Shown here one piece after another: positions 1 to 11,403 of a stretch of DNA of 64,000 bases. How positions within the stretch are numbered: the first letter of the stretch is position 1; every line of letters starts with the position of its first letter. Source of the DNA: Anomaloglossus baeobatrachus (taxonomy: Eukaryota; Chordata; Amphibia; Anura; Aromobatidae); assembly GCF_048569485.1 (NCBI RefSeq), contig NC_134364.1, positions 133,242,252 through 133,306,251 on the forward strand, in the 5' to 3' direction. Made by a program: the position numbers and the translations under genes. Below the pieces are notes generated by a model that was not told the DNA's origin, did no database searches, and saw only the letters and a program-made list of their open reading frames with translations.

Positions 1-546
1 AATCTGCCACTAAGGTGATGGCGTCTGTGTTCTGGGATAAGTAGGGTGTGCTGCTAGTGGACTACCTTCAAAAGGGTTCCACCATCAATGCAAGGTATTA
101 CATTGAACTTTTGGAGCAAGTGAAGGCAGCTCTGAAGGCCAAAATGTGCGGCAAGCTGTCCAAAGGAATCCTGTTCCTGCAAGACAACGCCTCCACTCAC
201 ACCGCACAAGCGACCATGGCAAAACTGGCAGAGCTGGGCTTCCAGCTGGCGACCACCCACCTTATTCACCAGATCTAGGTCCCTCCAACTATCATTTGTT
301 TCCAAACCTGAAGAAACACCTCAAGGGTACCAAATTTCACACCATTTCTGATGCCATGGCTGCTACGGATGCCTGGTTTGAGGCACAACCGAAATCCTTC
401 TTTTTGCTAGGCTTACAGAACGTGGAATACCGATGTAAGAAGTGTGTTGTCATCAGTGGAGAGTGTGTGGAAGAAATGGAAAGTTTCATCATTCTAGCTC
501 GTTTCTTTCTGGGTAAAGCCAAATAGTTATCAGCAGCAGCCCCTCG
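1..546 (+). pseudogene. Mariner (DD34D) transposase, C-terminal remnant
   Basis: The first 526 bases encode the C-terminal half of a mariner-family transposase, cut by the window edge. I see the second catalytic Asp in FLQDNASTHTA (about 164-200) and the third in YSPDLGPSNYHLFPNLKKHL (about 262-322). The spacing and the SNYHLFPNLKKHLKG block are typical of the mariner DD34D group. The two motifs lie in different frames, so there is at least one frameshift near 255-275. The protein ends EEMESFIILARFFLGKAK, then a stop at about 524. The sequence CAGCCCCTCGTA at 537-548 resembles a mariner right terminus with its TA target base pair. It is a dead copy of a cut-and-paste DNA transposon. Assignment to mariner is firm; the subfamily is not resolved. 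Confidence 0.85.
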
Positions 547-548
547 TA

Positions 549-1285
549 CATTGAAGAAAAATTAGTTAACAAATGGACTCCATCAGCAAGTTTTTGCTAT
601 GTATTCTGAGAGCAGCATGATGTAGGGCCAGAGAGCCTGGTTCCAATTATGTAAAACTTATTAGACTGTGTGTTGTTGTTCAAATAGAAACCATTTTTTT
701 TGTATCAGAAGAAGATTCTCACTACAGGACTGGAGATCTTATGCCATCTAGCCCTCCTGTTTTCTATAATCTCGACTTCACCACTGATTAGCAGCTTTTC
801 GCTAATATACAGATAACACAGAAAGCAGCCAATCAGTGGTGCTGGTGGAGTTATATACAGCTCAGTCTCTATTGAAAAAAAGAAATTAAAACCCTATGAC
901 GCAGATATCACTTCTACAAGGTTCTAACCTGTAATAAAGGGATAGCAGCACTGTTACATTTGTGTTGCCCATTAAGTCTGGAAATGTGCGGGGTTATAGA
1001 GCATCTAAGTTGTTGTGCATTGTAGAAAAAATAACAAAAGAATGGCACCAATTTCCTCACAACTTTTCGTGGAACTTTTTGTGGAAAATGCTGACCATTT
1101 ACTAAACACTAATGCCACCTAGTGAGCTGAGAATGGAAACTGCCCAACGCAAAATGGAAACTGAAATGATCATTTTCGCATGATTTTTCCTCACCATTGT
1201 TAGCTTAACTACTTTATTAATCAATCAGGGCGAGACTTTAAAATTGCAGGATATTAACCCCCTAGTGAATGAGCTAATTTTGACC
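549..1285. other. Unassigned AT-rich sequence
   Basis: I see no gene, recognisable element end or tandem repeat. It is presumably old decayed repeat or unique intergenic DNA. Confidence 0.4.
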
Positions 1286-1288
1286 TTA

Positions 1289-1909
1289 CAGGGAACCTGT
1301 CACCAGTTTTTCAGCCTATAAGCTGCGGTCACCACCAGTGGGCTCTTATATACAGCATTCTAACATACTGTATATAAGAGCCCAGGCCTCTGTGTAGAAA
1401 ATCACTGTATAATACTTACCTAACGGTAGCTGCGGTGGAGTTGGGTCATATGTGTGTCTCCTTTCTCCGGTGCCAGTGCCTTCTCTTTCGGCCATCTTCG
1501 TCCTCCTTCTGAAGCCTGTGTATATGATGCGTCCTATGTCATACACACTCGCCGATCCTGCGCAGGCGCACTACAATACTTTGATGTGCCCTGCTCATGG
1601 CAGATCAAAGTGCGCCTGCGCAGGACTTCAATGCCGGTGAGTGTGTATGATGTAGGACGCGTCATGCACCGCGGGTTCAGAAGAAGGACGACAAAGATGG
1701 CCGAAAGAGGAGGCTCCGGCACAATAGAACGAAGATGCCCATCTGACCAGTCTACACCAAACCGACCATTTAGGTAAGTATTATAAAGTGATTTTTATGT
1801 TCTACACAGCGGCCTGGGCTCTTATATACAGCATGTTAGCATGTTGTATATAAGAGCCCACTGGTGGTAGCCGCAGGTTATAGGCCCCAAATCTGGTGAC
1901 AGATTCCCT
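1289..1909. mobile_element. Harbinger-like MITE, AGGGAACCTGTCACC ends
   Basis: Non-autonomous DNA transposon of about 620 bp. The left end reads CAGGGAACCTGTCACCAG and the right end is its inverted counterpart CTGGTGACAGATTCCC. Both are flanked by TTA (1286-1288 and 1910-1912), the TWA-type target duplication of PIF/Harbinger elements. Long subterminal inverted repeats include the block GGGCTCTTATATACAGCAT, present in both arms (1340-1365 and 1816-1860). There is no coding capacity. A close relative lies at 51427-52031. Confidence 0.75.
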
Positions 1910-1955
1910 TTAATGACCAGGCTAAATTTTTCCATTCTGACCAGTGTCACTTTAT

Positions 1956-2188
1956 ATGTAGTGAAACTGAAATGACACAGAAGGGGGACGCAGATGGTGT
2001 ATCCGGTCGTGTTATAGACTCAACCATTATAACCGTTGGTAATGTACATTATTGATTTTTGTTCCTGAAGAAGGAGTCTATGGCTCTGAAACGCGTCGAA
2101 CAATAAAATCGAACATCTTAATCCCCATTGATCTTCAGTGATCTTTTTCTGACAGAGCGGGTTAACCCTTTTCTTCCATTTTTTCCAA
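1956..2188 (+). mobile_element. Short hammerhead-bearing retroelement insert with 14-bp target duplication
   Basis: A 233-bp insert bounded by exact direct repeats CAGTGTCACTTTAT at 1942-1955 and 2189-2202. It carries a hammerhead motif (2061-2101) and has no ORF. Size, long target duplication and ribozyme suggest a non-autonomous Penelope-like derivative or retrozyme-like RNA element mobilised by copy-back. The family assignment is an inference. Confidence 0.7.
2061..2101 (+). ncRNA. Hammerhead ribozyme motif (minimal stem III)
   Basis: Stem I is GTTC (2061-2064) with GAAC (2098-2101). The catalytic box is CTGAAGA at 2065-2071. Stem II is GGAG (2073-2076) with CTCT (2084-2087), one pair being G-T, after an unpaired A. 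Then GAAAC at 2088-2092 and a minimal stem III in ACGCGT (2091-2096). Predicted cleavage is after C2097. All invariant core positions (CUGANGA, GAAA, UH) are present. Folding was done by eye. Confidence 0.75.
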
Positions 2189-2559
2189 CAGTGTCACTTT
2201 ATGTGGTAATAACTCTGGAAAGTTTCATTAGACTACAGCGATTCTAAGAATGTTTTTTCGTGACACATTGTTCTTTATGTTAGGGGTAAATTTAAGTTGA
2301 TATTGTTTTGCATTTATTTGTGAAAATATTGGAATTTTAGCAAAATTTTTGAAGAATTAACAACTTTCAAACACTCAATTTTGATATCCTTAACCTAGTC
2401 AGTCGTGCTGTACAAAATAATCAATAGATAACATTACCAATATGTCTACTTTACACATGAATCCTTTTTGAAATGTTATTTTACTTTGTTAGGATTAAAC
2501 ATTTTGCCATATTTTATCAAGAAATTTACTAAACCTGTTTGTTTAGGGACCTACCAGAT

Positions 2560-3396
2560 TTAAATGGGGTCTATATATTGGAAAGTCCACAATAGTGAGA
2601 CCATTTTAAAAATTGCACCCCTCAAATAATTCAAAATTGCTGTCAGGAATTTTTTTTAACCCCTCAGGTGCTATTGACAGGAATTAATGCTAAGTGTAAT
2701 GAAAACAATAATTTTTCTTCTAAAATATTGTTTAGGCCCATATATTTTTCACTTTTGCAAGGGATAGCACGAGAAAATGGACCCCACAATTTGTAACCCA
2801 GTTTCTTCTGAGCACACTGATGTGGTCAGAAACCTCTGGAGAAATGGCTGGGCTCAGAAAGAAAGGAGCACCATTACGGAACACAAATTTGGCTGAAATA
2901 CACCATGTCGCAATTGCAGGGCCCCTAAGTTACCTAAATAGTAGAAACCTCCACAAGTGACCCCAATTTGGAAAATTCATCTCTCAAGGATTTTATACAT
3001 ATAGTCAGCATTTTCAACCCACAGGTCCTACACAGAATTTGATAACAATAGGTCATCATATTGAAAATTTTCATTTTATTATTTTTTTTAAAAAATGTTT
3101 CTTTAGCTCCAAATGTTTCAATTTAGCAAGAGATAACACCAAAAAGTGGACCACCCACTGTCTTCTGAGCTTGGCGATACTCATCAGTAGTGAAAAATTC
3201 TGTTTGGAGACATGACAGGGCTAGGAAGGGAAGAAGCGACATTTGGTATTTGGAATATAAATTTTGCTAAAACAGATTGAAGACACCATGTCCCATTTAC
3301 AGAGCCCCCTGAGGTACCAAGACATCAGAAACTCCCACAATTGGCTCATTTTGGAAATAAGTCCTACAAAGGAATTCATCTATTTGTGTGTTGAGT
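2560..3396. repeat. Diverged tandem repeat, about 0.37-kb period
   Basis: Three related blocks start with CCACAA-type sequence near 2586, 2951 and 3335. They share the order: CCACAA..., a CACCCCTCAAA-like motif, TTTTCAACCCC-like motif, then a T-rich stretch and a 'caagagataacac...aaaagtgga' block. Units are strongly diverged, so this is an old satellite-like tandem or an internally repetitive transposon. The array is interrupted by the solo LTR at 3402. Confidence 0.5.
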
Positions 3397-3401
3397 ATAT
3401 T

Positions 3402-4087
3402 TGTCACGCTCCCGGTGTCCCAGCAGCCCTCCTTACCCACTGAGCCGGTTCCTGCATCGCACCACCGCTCCATACCCACTGATCCAGTCGTACCTGCATT
3501 GCACCACCGCTCTGTACCCACTGATCCAGTCGCACCTGCATCGCACCACCGCTCCGTACCCACTGATCCGGCCTCACCGTCATTGCACTGCTCCTTACCC
3601 ACTGATCCACTCCACGTGTCCACCGGTCATGGCTGCGCTCCCGCTCGTGCTCTCCTGTGTCCTGCTCCTGGTCTCATGAGTCTGACTCTGAGTATTAGCC
3701 TCAGGCCTCTGTATAGGACCAGGCCGCGCCCACTCTCCTGGTTTTATGGACCCAGCACATCTGAAGCAGGAAGTGACCTACGGCTGTGCTGGATATATAA
3801 GACTGGCCCTTCCATAGGGGCGTGGCCTGATCAACGTGTCTGGAAGCTTTGTCTTTTGAGCTAGGTGCTCAGGCCCCCTGGTGCCGTGTCCTGTAGACTT
3901 CTTGTCTTTGCTCCCTGGTACCTGTGCCTGTTTCCTTACCGTCCTGAAGAACTCTGTGACTCTGCTGACCTGGTTATACCTGTCCCTGCCACGCCAGTGC
4001 TCCGGCTGCCGTGTACCCTGCCCCCCGGTGGGATACTCGGTCCAGTGGATCCACCTCCTGGGCCCATCCGTCCTCCCGGTCCTGACA
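3402..4087 (+). mobile_element. Solo LTR fossil with ATATT target duplication
   Basis: The segment begins TGTCACGCTCCC and ends CCGGTCCTGACA, that is TG...CA. It is flanked by the 5-bp direct repeat ATATT (3397-3401 and 4088-4092). A TATATAA box lies at about 3796. A roughly 45-bp tandem repeat (about three copies, 3455-3590) sits inside. These are the marks of an LTR left by recombination of an LTR retrotransposon, probably Gypsy-like. No internal coding region remains. It is a fossil. Confidence 0.8.
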
Positions 4088-4146
4088 ATATTGACCCCGT
4101 AGATGCTTTACACAATGTTTAAAAATCTGGAAGTGAAAAAGAAAAT

Positions 4147-4495
4147 TACCGTAATGTTTGGTTTGTAAGATTCACTGAGTTATAAGACGCACCCCAAATT
4201 CAGAGAGAAAAAAAAGTAAAAAAAAATGGAACCCCGTCTTACAATCGTCAGGTGTCCCAGATGCTCGCTGCGGACGCAATGAGGCAGGCAACTTCCAGAA
4301 AGTGAGTGGCGCGGGCTTCAAAGAAATGGCGCCCGGAGTTGGCGCATGCACAGATGGAGCTCTCGACTCAAGATCTCATCTGGTGCACACGTGTACCTCC
4401 GCATGCCATTTTCCTTAAATCTGCTGCTTGGAAATCAATGGGCTGAAGGCAGCGCGCGCAGATGAGATATTGAACTGAGAGCTCCGTCTGATGGA
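4147..4495 (+). mobile_element. Truncated non-autonomous element, TACCGTA-end family
   Basis: It starts TTACCGTAATGTTTGG, followed by TTATAAGACGCACCCCAAATT and a region with GGCGCCCGGAG. It is related to the fuller copies at 31684-32297 and 60203-62425. The right end is missing. It is a non-autonomous DNA element of unknown superfamily. Confidence 0.55.
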
Positions 4496-4956
4496 AAAAT
4501 GTAACCTTGAATACAATGTGAAGGAAATTAGACTCTTTATTGGTTTATCTAAAAACGTCTGAAAGCTGTGCTACTGCACAATGACAGTAAGCATGTTTCA
4601 GCGCCTGTAGGGCATTTTGTGCACTTGATGGAATTCTATGAGAATTTAGACTTTATTCTCAATAAACGTAACTATGAGGATCAAGGATGATCAATATGTG
4701 GTGATCTGAAAGGTCTCTCTTTGCTCTTTGGGTAGCAAGGAAGATACACAAAGTGCAAATGCTGTTTTTGGGTGAATGGGAGAGCTGGGATAGAACTCAT
4801 CACTGGAGCCAAAAAAAAGTTGGCCAACGAGACTCAAGGACCGTTGCGGAGAGTTTAGTTGATCCCACTAAAGATCTCCTGCTACCACTCCACATTAAGC
4901 TTAGATTGATGAAGCAGTTTGTGAAAGCTCTACCGAAAGAACAAGGCACTTTTACA
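4496..4956. other. Unassigned stretch
   Basis: No supported gene or repeat. Short open frames here have no recognisable domain. Confidence 0.35.
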
Positions 4957-4958
4957 TA

Positions 4959-6195
4959 CAGTGGGGAAAAAAAGTATTTATTCAGCCACCAAGTGTGCAA
5001 GGTCTCCCACTTAATAAGATGAGAGGCCTGTAATTGACATCATTGGTGACCACAGCTATGATAGACAAAATGAGAAAACAAATCCAGAAAATCACCGCAT
5101 CTGACTTGGCAAGGGTTTTTTTGCAAATTATGGTGGAAAATAAGTATTTAGTCACCTAATAACATGCATGATTTCTGCCTCTCACAGACCTGTAGCATCT
5201 TCTGTAAGAGGCTCCTCTGTCTTCCACTCATTACCTGTAGTAATAGCACCTGTTTGAACTTTCTATCAGTATGAAAGACGCCTGTCCACAACCTCACACA
5301 GTCACACTCCAAACTCCACTATGGTGAAGACCAAAGAGCTGTCAAAGGACACAAAAGAACAAATTGTAGCCCTGCACCAGGCTGGGAAGACTGAATCTGC
5401 TATAGGCAAGCAGCTTGGTGTGATGAAATCAACTGTGGGAGCAATAATAAGAAAATGAAAGACATACAAGACCACTGATAATCTCCCTCGATCTGGAGCT
5501 CCACACACGATCTCACTCCATGGGGTCAAAATGATCACAAGAACGGTGAGCAAAAATCCCAGAACCACACGGGGGAAACTAGTGAATGACCTGCATAGAG
5601 CTGGGACCACCATAACAAAGGCTACCATCAGTAACACACTACGCATCCAGGGACTCAGATCCTGCGGTGCCAGACTTGTTCCCTTGCTTAAGCCAGTACA
5701 TGTTCAGGCCCGTCTGACGTTTGCTAGAGAGCATTTGGATTATACAGAAGAGTATTGGGAGAATGTCATATGGTCTGATGAAACCAAGTAGAACTATTTG
5801 GTAGAAACACAACTCGTCGTGTTTCGAGGAGATAGAATGCTGAGTTGCATCCAAAGAACACCATACCTACTGTGAAGCATGGGGGTGGCAACATCATGCT
5901 TTGGGGCTGTTTCTCTGCAAAGGGACCAGGACGACTGATACAAGTACATGAAAGAATGAATGCGGCCATGTATCATGAGATTTTGAGTGCAATCCTCCTT
6001 CCATCAGCAAGGGCATTGAAGATGAAACGTGGCTTGGTCTTTCAGCATGATAAAAATTCTAAGCACGCCGCCAGGGCAATGAAGGATTGGCTTCATAAGA
6101 AGCATATGAAGGTCTTGGAGTGCACCACCCATGCTTCAATACAAGCAATGCAAATAACTGACACAACAGAACTTTCAAAGATCCTAAAAAAATAA
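4959..6195 (+). pseudogene. Tc1-like transposase, 3'-truncated element
   Basis: The left terminus CAGTGGGGAAAAAAAGTATTT begins right after TA (4957-4958), as in Tc1 elements. The transposase reads on the plus strand from about 5321. First comes the helix-turn-helix region ([29 protein letters not shown]), broken by a stop at about 5456. The second DNA-binding part follows ([21 protein letters not shown], 5531 on). WSDETK at about 5770 contains the first catalytic Asp, followed by a frameshift. The region around [19 protein letters not shown] (about 6040-6100) contains the second. The third catalytic residue and the right terminal repeat are absent, so the copy is truncated near 6195. It is a dead Tc1/mariner element. 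Confidence 0.85.
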
Positions 6196-6515
6196 ACAAC
6201 AGAAAATAAGTGGTGTTGTGTAAATCCTATCCAAGACCCAGATTTTTCTGGGCAGAATTGTATTCTTTGGCTTGATCTCACACAGTGGCATTGCACATAT
6301 ACAGAGCCGCTGAATTCTTAGAGCACTTTATTTTTAGTACACAGGCACCATCTGCTGACACCAAACAGAAGTGCCAGTGCTGTTCTCACTGAAGAGGAGA
6401 GACTGAAGAAAATAAAGTGCTTCATGTGTTTATGAGTTTAGCCAGCCAGAGAGGAAACATATGAGTAGTGCTCACCTTGGTTGGTTGTTCCAAACAGGCA
6501 CAACACTCCAGATGT
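6196..6515. other. Unassigned stretch between two Tc1 remnants
   Basis: No gene or repeat boundary recognised. Confidence 0.3.
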
Positions 6516-6519
6516 ATGC

Positions 6520-8300
6520 GTGTAAATAAGTATTGAACACACCACCAATTTTGTAAATAAATGTATTTCTAAAGGTGATAATGACATGATGTTCTCTCCA
6601 GTTGTCAGTCCACACAGGCAAAGAAATCAAACCACGGATGTCCATAAATTTAGTATTATGTAATAATAAGAAATGACACAGGGAAAACGTATTGAACACA
6701 TGAAGAACGAAAGGTGCAAAAAGTGATGGAAAGTCATGATACCACCTGAAATCTATCAGTAATTAGAAATCAATTGTGCCACTTAGTGAAAAATAATATT
6801 AGCTAGTTTAACTGATGGTCGATAAAAAGGAGTCTCATTACCAAGATTCCAAAGAAGATACATCTCATGATGGGTAAAACCAGTGAGCTGTCTCAAGACC
6901 TTCACAACCTTATTGTTGCAAAATATACTGATGGCATTAGTGTGACGCCCCTGGACTATCAGGTCGTCACAGGGTACTGCACGCTCTTTTCCCTTAGTGC
7001 AGTATTCAAATCCCTCATAGTTCTAGGTCCCCATCTTACAGTGCTGCCTCCAACAGGAGATCAAATCCTAGGAACACCCTGCACCACACCCACCAGACAC
7101 ATCAGTGGGCAGCTTAAGCGGAATAGGGTCGCCCACCTAGGGGTCAGGAAGGAAGGGTCAGGAGAGTCAGTGAAGTGAAGTGAAGTGGAGAGGAGTGAAG
7201 TGGAGGAAGCAGGGAGCGGTGGCTCCCCTGAGTAGCTGTCTAGGTTGCAGGAGGTGGTCTGGATCTAGAGGAGTCGGACCCCCGGTCGCAGGGGATTGAG
7301 GCAAGGTGCCTGGACCTGTTGAGTGAACGGTCAGCAGCCTGGTCCTATCACCGGTCTGGGACCAAAGGCACGGCGGGGTACACGGAACCTAGGTCGGGGA
7401 GAAGCTTCAGGCAACCCCGCAATTAACCTGCAGAGAGCGGAGCCTTTATGGACTGTTCCCACCACCTCCAGAATCGGGGCACTAGCGCAATGAGGGGGAT
7501 AAGGTCTTCCATATAAGCAGCCCACTAAAATCCCAAGCGTGAGCCCTGAGAGCAGGCTCCCACACATAGCCCCAGTGGGGAGCGGGGCCCCGGCAAGTTC
7601 CAGACTACCGGGCCACCACAATGAATCTAAACTTTGTGCCAGGAGGCAGGTCACGGATCACCAGGCAGCACTGCCGGGGACGGGACCCAGACGAGCTTCT
7701 CTTGAGCAGCAGCGGCACCCAGAGACTTGGTTTACCTGGTTGTCAGCATCTGCTTAATGGCTGAGTGAGTAAATGAGTGATCTCCCCGTCACGGCACCCA
7801 GTATCATCATCCAGAGCCCCGGGCATACCCCTACCCATGGAGGGTAACGACACCTGGCTGCCCCATTCCATCACCCCGGGTACTCCCAACAACGGCAGCG
7901 GCGGTACTCCAAATTACCGCACACCACAGGGGGCATCACGAACTATCATCTCCCTGTAAATATCCCCCTTTTACTTTAGAGTGTGGCCCTTAAGCCTCCG
8001 GGGCCGGAGACCCTCGAGCCACGAACGGACACTACCCCCGGATCCGAGCAGTTTGATCCGCTGCTGGGGCAGCACATTAGTCACAGGACAGTTTCTAAAC
8101 TACTGAAGGCTCCAGTGAGTGATGTTGTGGCCATAATCCGGAAGTGGTAAGAACATAATTTAACTATAAGCCGGCCCCGATCAGGTGCTCCCTGCAAGAT
8201 TTCAGAAACAGGAGTGAAAAGGGTTATCAGGAAACTTGTCCAAGATCCAAGAACCACCTATTTACTTAAAAAGTAGGTGACGTGTTCAATACACATTTCA
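6520..8300 (+). mobile_element. Internally deleted Tc1-like element carrying a solo LTR
   Basis: The left part (AAGTATTGAACACACCACC at about 6528) and the right part (GACGTGTTCAATACACATTTC at about 8279) form diverged inverted ends. The start of a Tc1 transposase is visible at 6867-6940 (MMGKTSELSQDLHNLIVAKYTDGIS). It resumes after the LTR at 8081 (FLNY*RLQ-type helix-turn-helix sequence, 8090-8265). The catalytic domain is missing, so this is a deletion derivative. A solo LTR interrupts it at 6941-8076. Confidence 0.7.
6941..8076 (+). mobile_element. Solo LTR fossil nested in a Tc1 element
   Basis: It runs from TGTGACGCCCCTGG to GGGGCAGCACA (TG...CA). It is flanked by TTAG (6937-6940 and 8077-8080), and the interrupted Tc1 sequence rejoins across it. 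It is about 1.14 kb and GC-rich, with no coding region. The same LTR family is present at 60803-61928 in the other orientation, sharing GGCTCGAGGGTCTCC and CTCGGATCC blocks. It is probably a Gypsy-type LTR and is younger than the Tc1 it interrupts. Confidence 0.8.
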
Positions 8301-8671
8301 CCTGCTGTTAGTGCACAGGTATTATATAAAATAGATAGAAATTACTCACCAAAAGCCATGTCCCTATGATGACCCTAGAGCAATGGAGGAATGGCATGCC
8401 GGTGAGTCATTCTATTTACAAACTCTTTAAAATGTGAAACGAATCCAAAAGTGATCTAAACAGCGAAAATAAGTTTGTTTGTTTTCTATATAGAAAAAAG
8501 CACTCAACCAGCAATATGGAAAAAAGAGCGGCAATTACACGAAGGCAAACAAACCCTCAACCTCACTCATTTTGAAATCAACATTGAGATTATGAAGTTT
8601 CAATGTACTGAAGTCATGTATTGTCATAGTATACCGAGAGAGGGAAGTAGACCCACTGTTCCCAGAACCAG

Positions 8672-9143
8672 GCTGAGGCCTAAGCCACACGGCGAGAAAA
8701 ACAGTGCGAGTGGAGTGCGATAAAACATGGCATTCCCCTCGGACCAATTCTAGCCTGTGTGTCAGCACACATGGGCGATTATTTTCTCAGCCCTAATCGG
8801 ACTGAGAAAACAATTGCAGCATGCTGCAGAGGGAATGCCAGACTCTTTTCTCTCACACCCATTCAAGTGAATGGGGCGAGAGAGAAATCGCACTGCACTC
8901 ACGGTACACCAGTGTACTGCCAGTGCAGTGCGAGAATGGCAATAGCCGGCTATGGAGGAGAGAGGGAGAGAAATCCCTCCCACCCCTCCTGATGCCGGCC
9001 CGCCCCCCGCAGCTGAGGTCTGCTCGCATGAACGGACCTCAGTTGCAAGGACACACACATGACACTCGGCTCTGCTGTACTGCCAGCACGAGCTGAGTGT
9101 CATGCAAGGGGATCGCAGTAGTCCCCGTGTGGCCCCAGCCTTA
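8672..9143. mobile_element. Candidate MITE with GGCTGnGGCC...CACACGG ends
   Basis: The left end (AGGCTGAGGCCTAAGCCACACGG) and the right end (CCGTGTGGCCCCAGCCTTA) are imperfect inverted repeats. The interior is non-coding and GC-rich. The superfamily and target duplication are unclear. Confidence 0.5.
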
Positions 9144-10240
9144 CTCTGAGAGAGGCGTGACTAAGTGTCTACCCAACCTTCACCAGAGCTCCTGATAGTG
9201 ACGTTGGACTTGTCTGACGATAGGTACTAGGTACCACTCCTGGTTGTTGTACTCACCGAGGTCAGTGCAAGGAAAAACTAGATGGGGATATACTGCCACT
9301 AGGGAATGATAGGGAGGGGCAACCCCTGACTCTTACTTCCTCCACGGACCTTTTTGATTTGCATATTTCCCAGGGGGCAATGTACCTAGGATTTCACTGT
9401 CTTGAGCGCCCTCGCTGGCTGCCGGCAGTGTTTTCTCTGGCTGGTCTCCCCGAGATCAGTGATTGTTTTGTTTCGTAAGCAGTCCTAAGCTTCTTGACAT
9501 CCCAGGATTTGTGTTCACCCTGTGTGGAGATCATGTTCTTATTTGTGTTTTTCCATGGACACAGCCCTGTCTAGTGCACAGGGCAGCAGGAACACTAGTC
9601 TTGCTCTAGCTTAAAGCCACAGAGAGGATAAGACAGACAGGGGTAAAAAAACATACAAGGCACTCCAAACTACAGGAAGACGCAATGGAGAATGGACCAG
9701 TGAGGCAAGCTTAAAATGAATGAAGGAAGGGAAAACATAACACAGCTTTCACACAGCAAACTCCAGCTACAGTTTCCAAAATGACTTCCTGGTCCGCAGC
9801 TCACAGATTCCCTGGAGACTGGATAGCTAAGGAAAGTTATCACTGGCAACTCCCTGGGCTGAGAGAGGAGTCTTTCTAACAGAAGTAATGAGTAAACTCA
9901 GAACAGCGCAAACCAGCTCTCATCCAGAATTTATCACACCATACAAACCACTTAACCCTAGCAGTACCAGATCAAGGAGAATCTGCACAGCCAGCAGTAT
10001 TAGTCTGTGCAAGTGTGCGTGTAGCCCTGCGCTGCGATTTTCTAACACCAGAAATAGGAAGGACCACTCTCCGTCATGGTACTCTCGAGTTATGATGTAC
10101 GAATTTTAAATGTTTTCCCTTTCAAAAATTTTTCTCTGTCACCTTCATGTCTTGGCATAATTACATAATCTCCAGGCAAAAAACACAGGTGTTTTTCATT
10201 GGGTCTTAATTCAGTAAAATGTTTCACTACAGGGAGGTCC
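9144..10240. other. Unassigned stretch
   Basis: No supported gene. The short frame at 9888-10109 has no domain I recognise. Confidence 0.3.
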
Positions 10241-10241
10241 A

Positions 10242-10295
<54 letters not shown>
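10241..10295. repeat. (TA)n microsatellite
   Basis: An almost pure TA repeat immediately precedes the first Helitron 3' end, and further TA tracts separate the next copies (10371-10390, 12733-12768, 15361-15380). These AT tracts look like the landing site shared by the Helitrons. Confidence 0.9.
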
Positions 10296-10296
<1 letters not shown>

Positions 10297-11397
10297 TAGA
10301 AGGTGGCCCGATTCTACGCATCGGGTATTCTAGAATTTACGTATTGTGTAGTTAATGTATGATTTTTGTTATATATATATATATATATATAGATGTTGTT
10401 GTGTGTAGTTACCAAGTGTTTGTGTAGGCGCTGTAAATGTTCTGGGTGTTGTCTGGGTGTGGCGGGGGGTGAGAGCGGTGTTGTTTGTGTGTTGCATTGT
10501 GTGTGTTGCATTGTTTGTGGAGCGCTGTGTGTCTGTAGCGTTGTGTGTGTGTGTTGCGTGGTTTGTGTGGGTGTGGGGTGTGTGTGTGTTTTGGGGGGAG
10601 GTATGTTTTGTGCAATGTGTGTGTTGTGCAGTATGTGCATATATTTGTGTGTGCCACGGTGTTTGTGTGTTGGGTGTTGTGTGTGTGTGGCGTTGTCTGT
10701 GTGTGTCGGTGTCTGTGTAGGGCGGTGTTTGTGGTTCCCAGTGTGTGTGTGGTGTGTTGTGCAGTGCGTGTGTGGCGGTGTGTGTGTGTTTTGGGGGGAG
10801 GTGTGCACCCCCCATCGTGCTCCATCCCCCATGCTGCGCACCCCCCATCGTGCTCCATCCCCCATGCTGCGCACCCTCCATCGTGCTCCATCCCCCATGA
10901 TGCGCACCCCCCATCGTGCTCCATCCCCCATGCTGCGCACCCCCCATCGTGCTCCATCCCCCATGCTGCGCACCCCCCATCGTGCTCCATCCCCCATGCT
11001 GCGCACTCCTCATTGTGCTCCATCCCCCATGCTGCGCACTCCCGATCGTGCTCCATCCCCCATGCTGCGCATTCCCCATCGTGCTCCATCCCCCATGCTG
11101 CGGACTCCCCATTGTGCTCCATCCCCCATGCTGCGCACTCCCCATCGTGCTCCATCCCCCATGCTGCGCATTCCCCATCGTGCTCCATCCCCCATGCTGT
11201 GCACTCCCAAACGTGCTCCATCCCCCATGCTGCGCACTCCCCATTAATGCGTGAGGGGGCAGGTCCAGGCCGAGCGGCCAATCCGTGCGGGGGGGCGGGG
11301 CCATGGCGAGCCCAGCGGCCAATCCGCTGTTTGTCACCGTAAGGACACAATTTTGGAGCAAGACAGACAGACAGAATAAGGCAATTATATATATAGA
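10296..11397 (-). mobile_element. Non-autonomous Helitron with 33-bp minisatellite core
   Basis: Read on the minus strand, the element begins TCTATATATATAATTGCC at 11397. It ends with the hairpin CCCGATgcgtagaATCGGG followed by CCACCTTCTAG, with CTAG at 10296-10299 next to an AT tract. A 5'-TC start, a hairpin about 10 nt before a CTRR end and no terminal inverted repeats are the Helitron hallmarks. There is no Rep/helicase gene. The core is a GT-rich stretch plus a 33-bp tandem array. Confidence 0.8.
10804..11246. repeat. 33-bp minisatellite (about 13 copies)
   Basis: The unit is CCCCCATGCTGCGCA plus CCCCCCATCGTGCTCCAT (33 bp), with substitutions between copies. Because 33 is a multiple of 3, every frame stays open and yields artefact ORFs repeating 11 residues. 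It forms the core of the Helitron at 10296-11397. Confidence 0.95.
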
Positions 11398-11403
11398 TGA
11401 ATA

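Noticed and set aside
10314-11361. Long overlapping ORFs of 230-330 residues on both strands
   Set aside because: They arise from the 33-bp minisatellite and GT/AC-rich DNA of a Helitron, have no domain, and repeat the same 11 residues in all frames.
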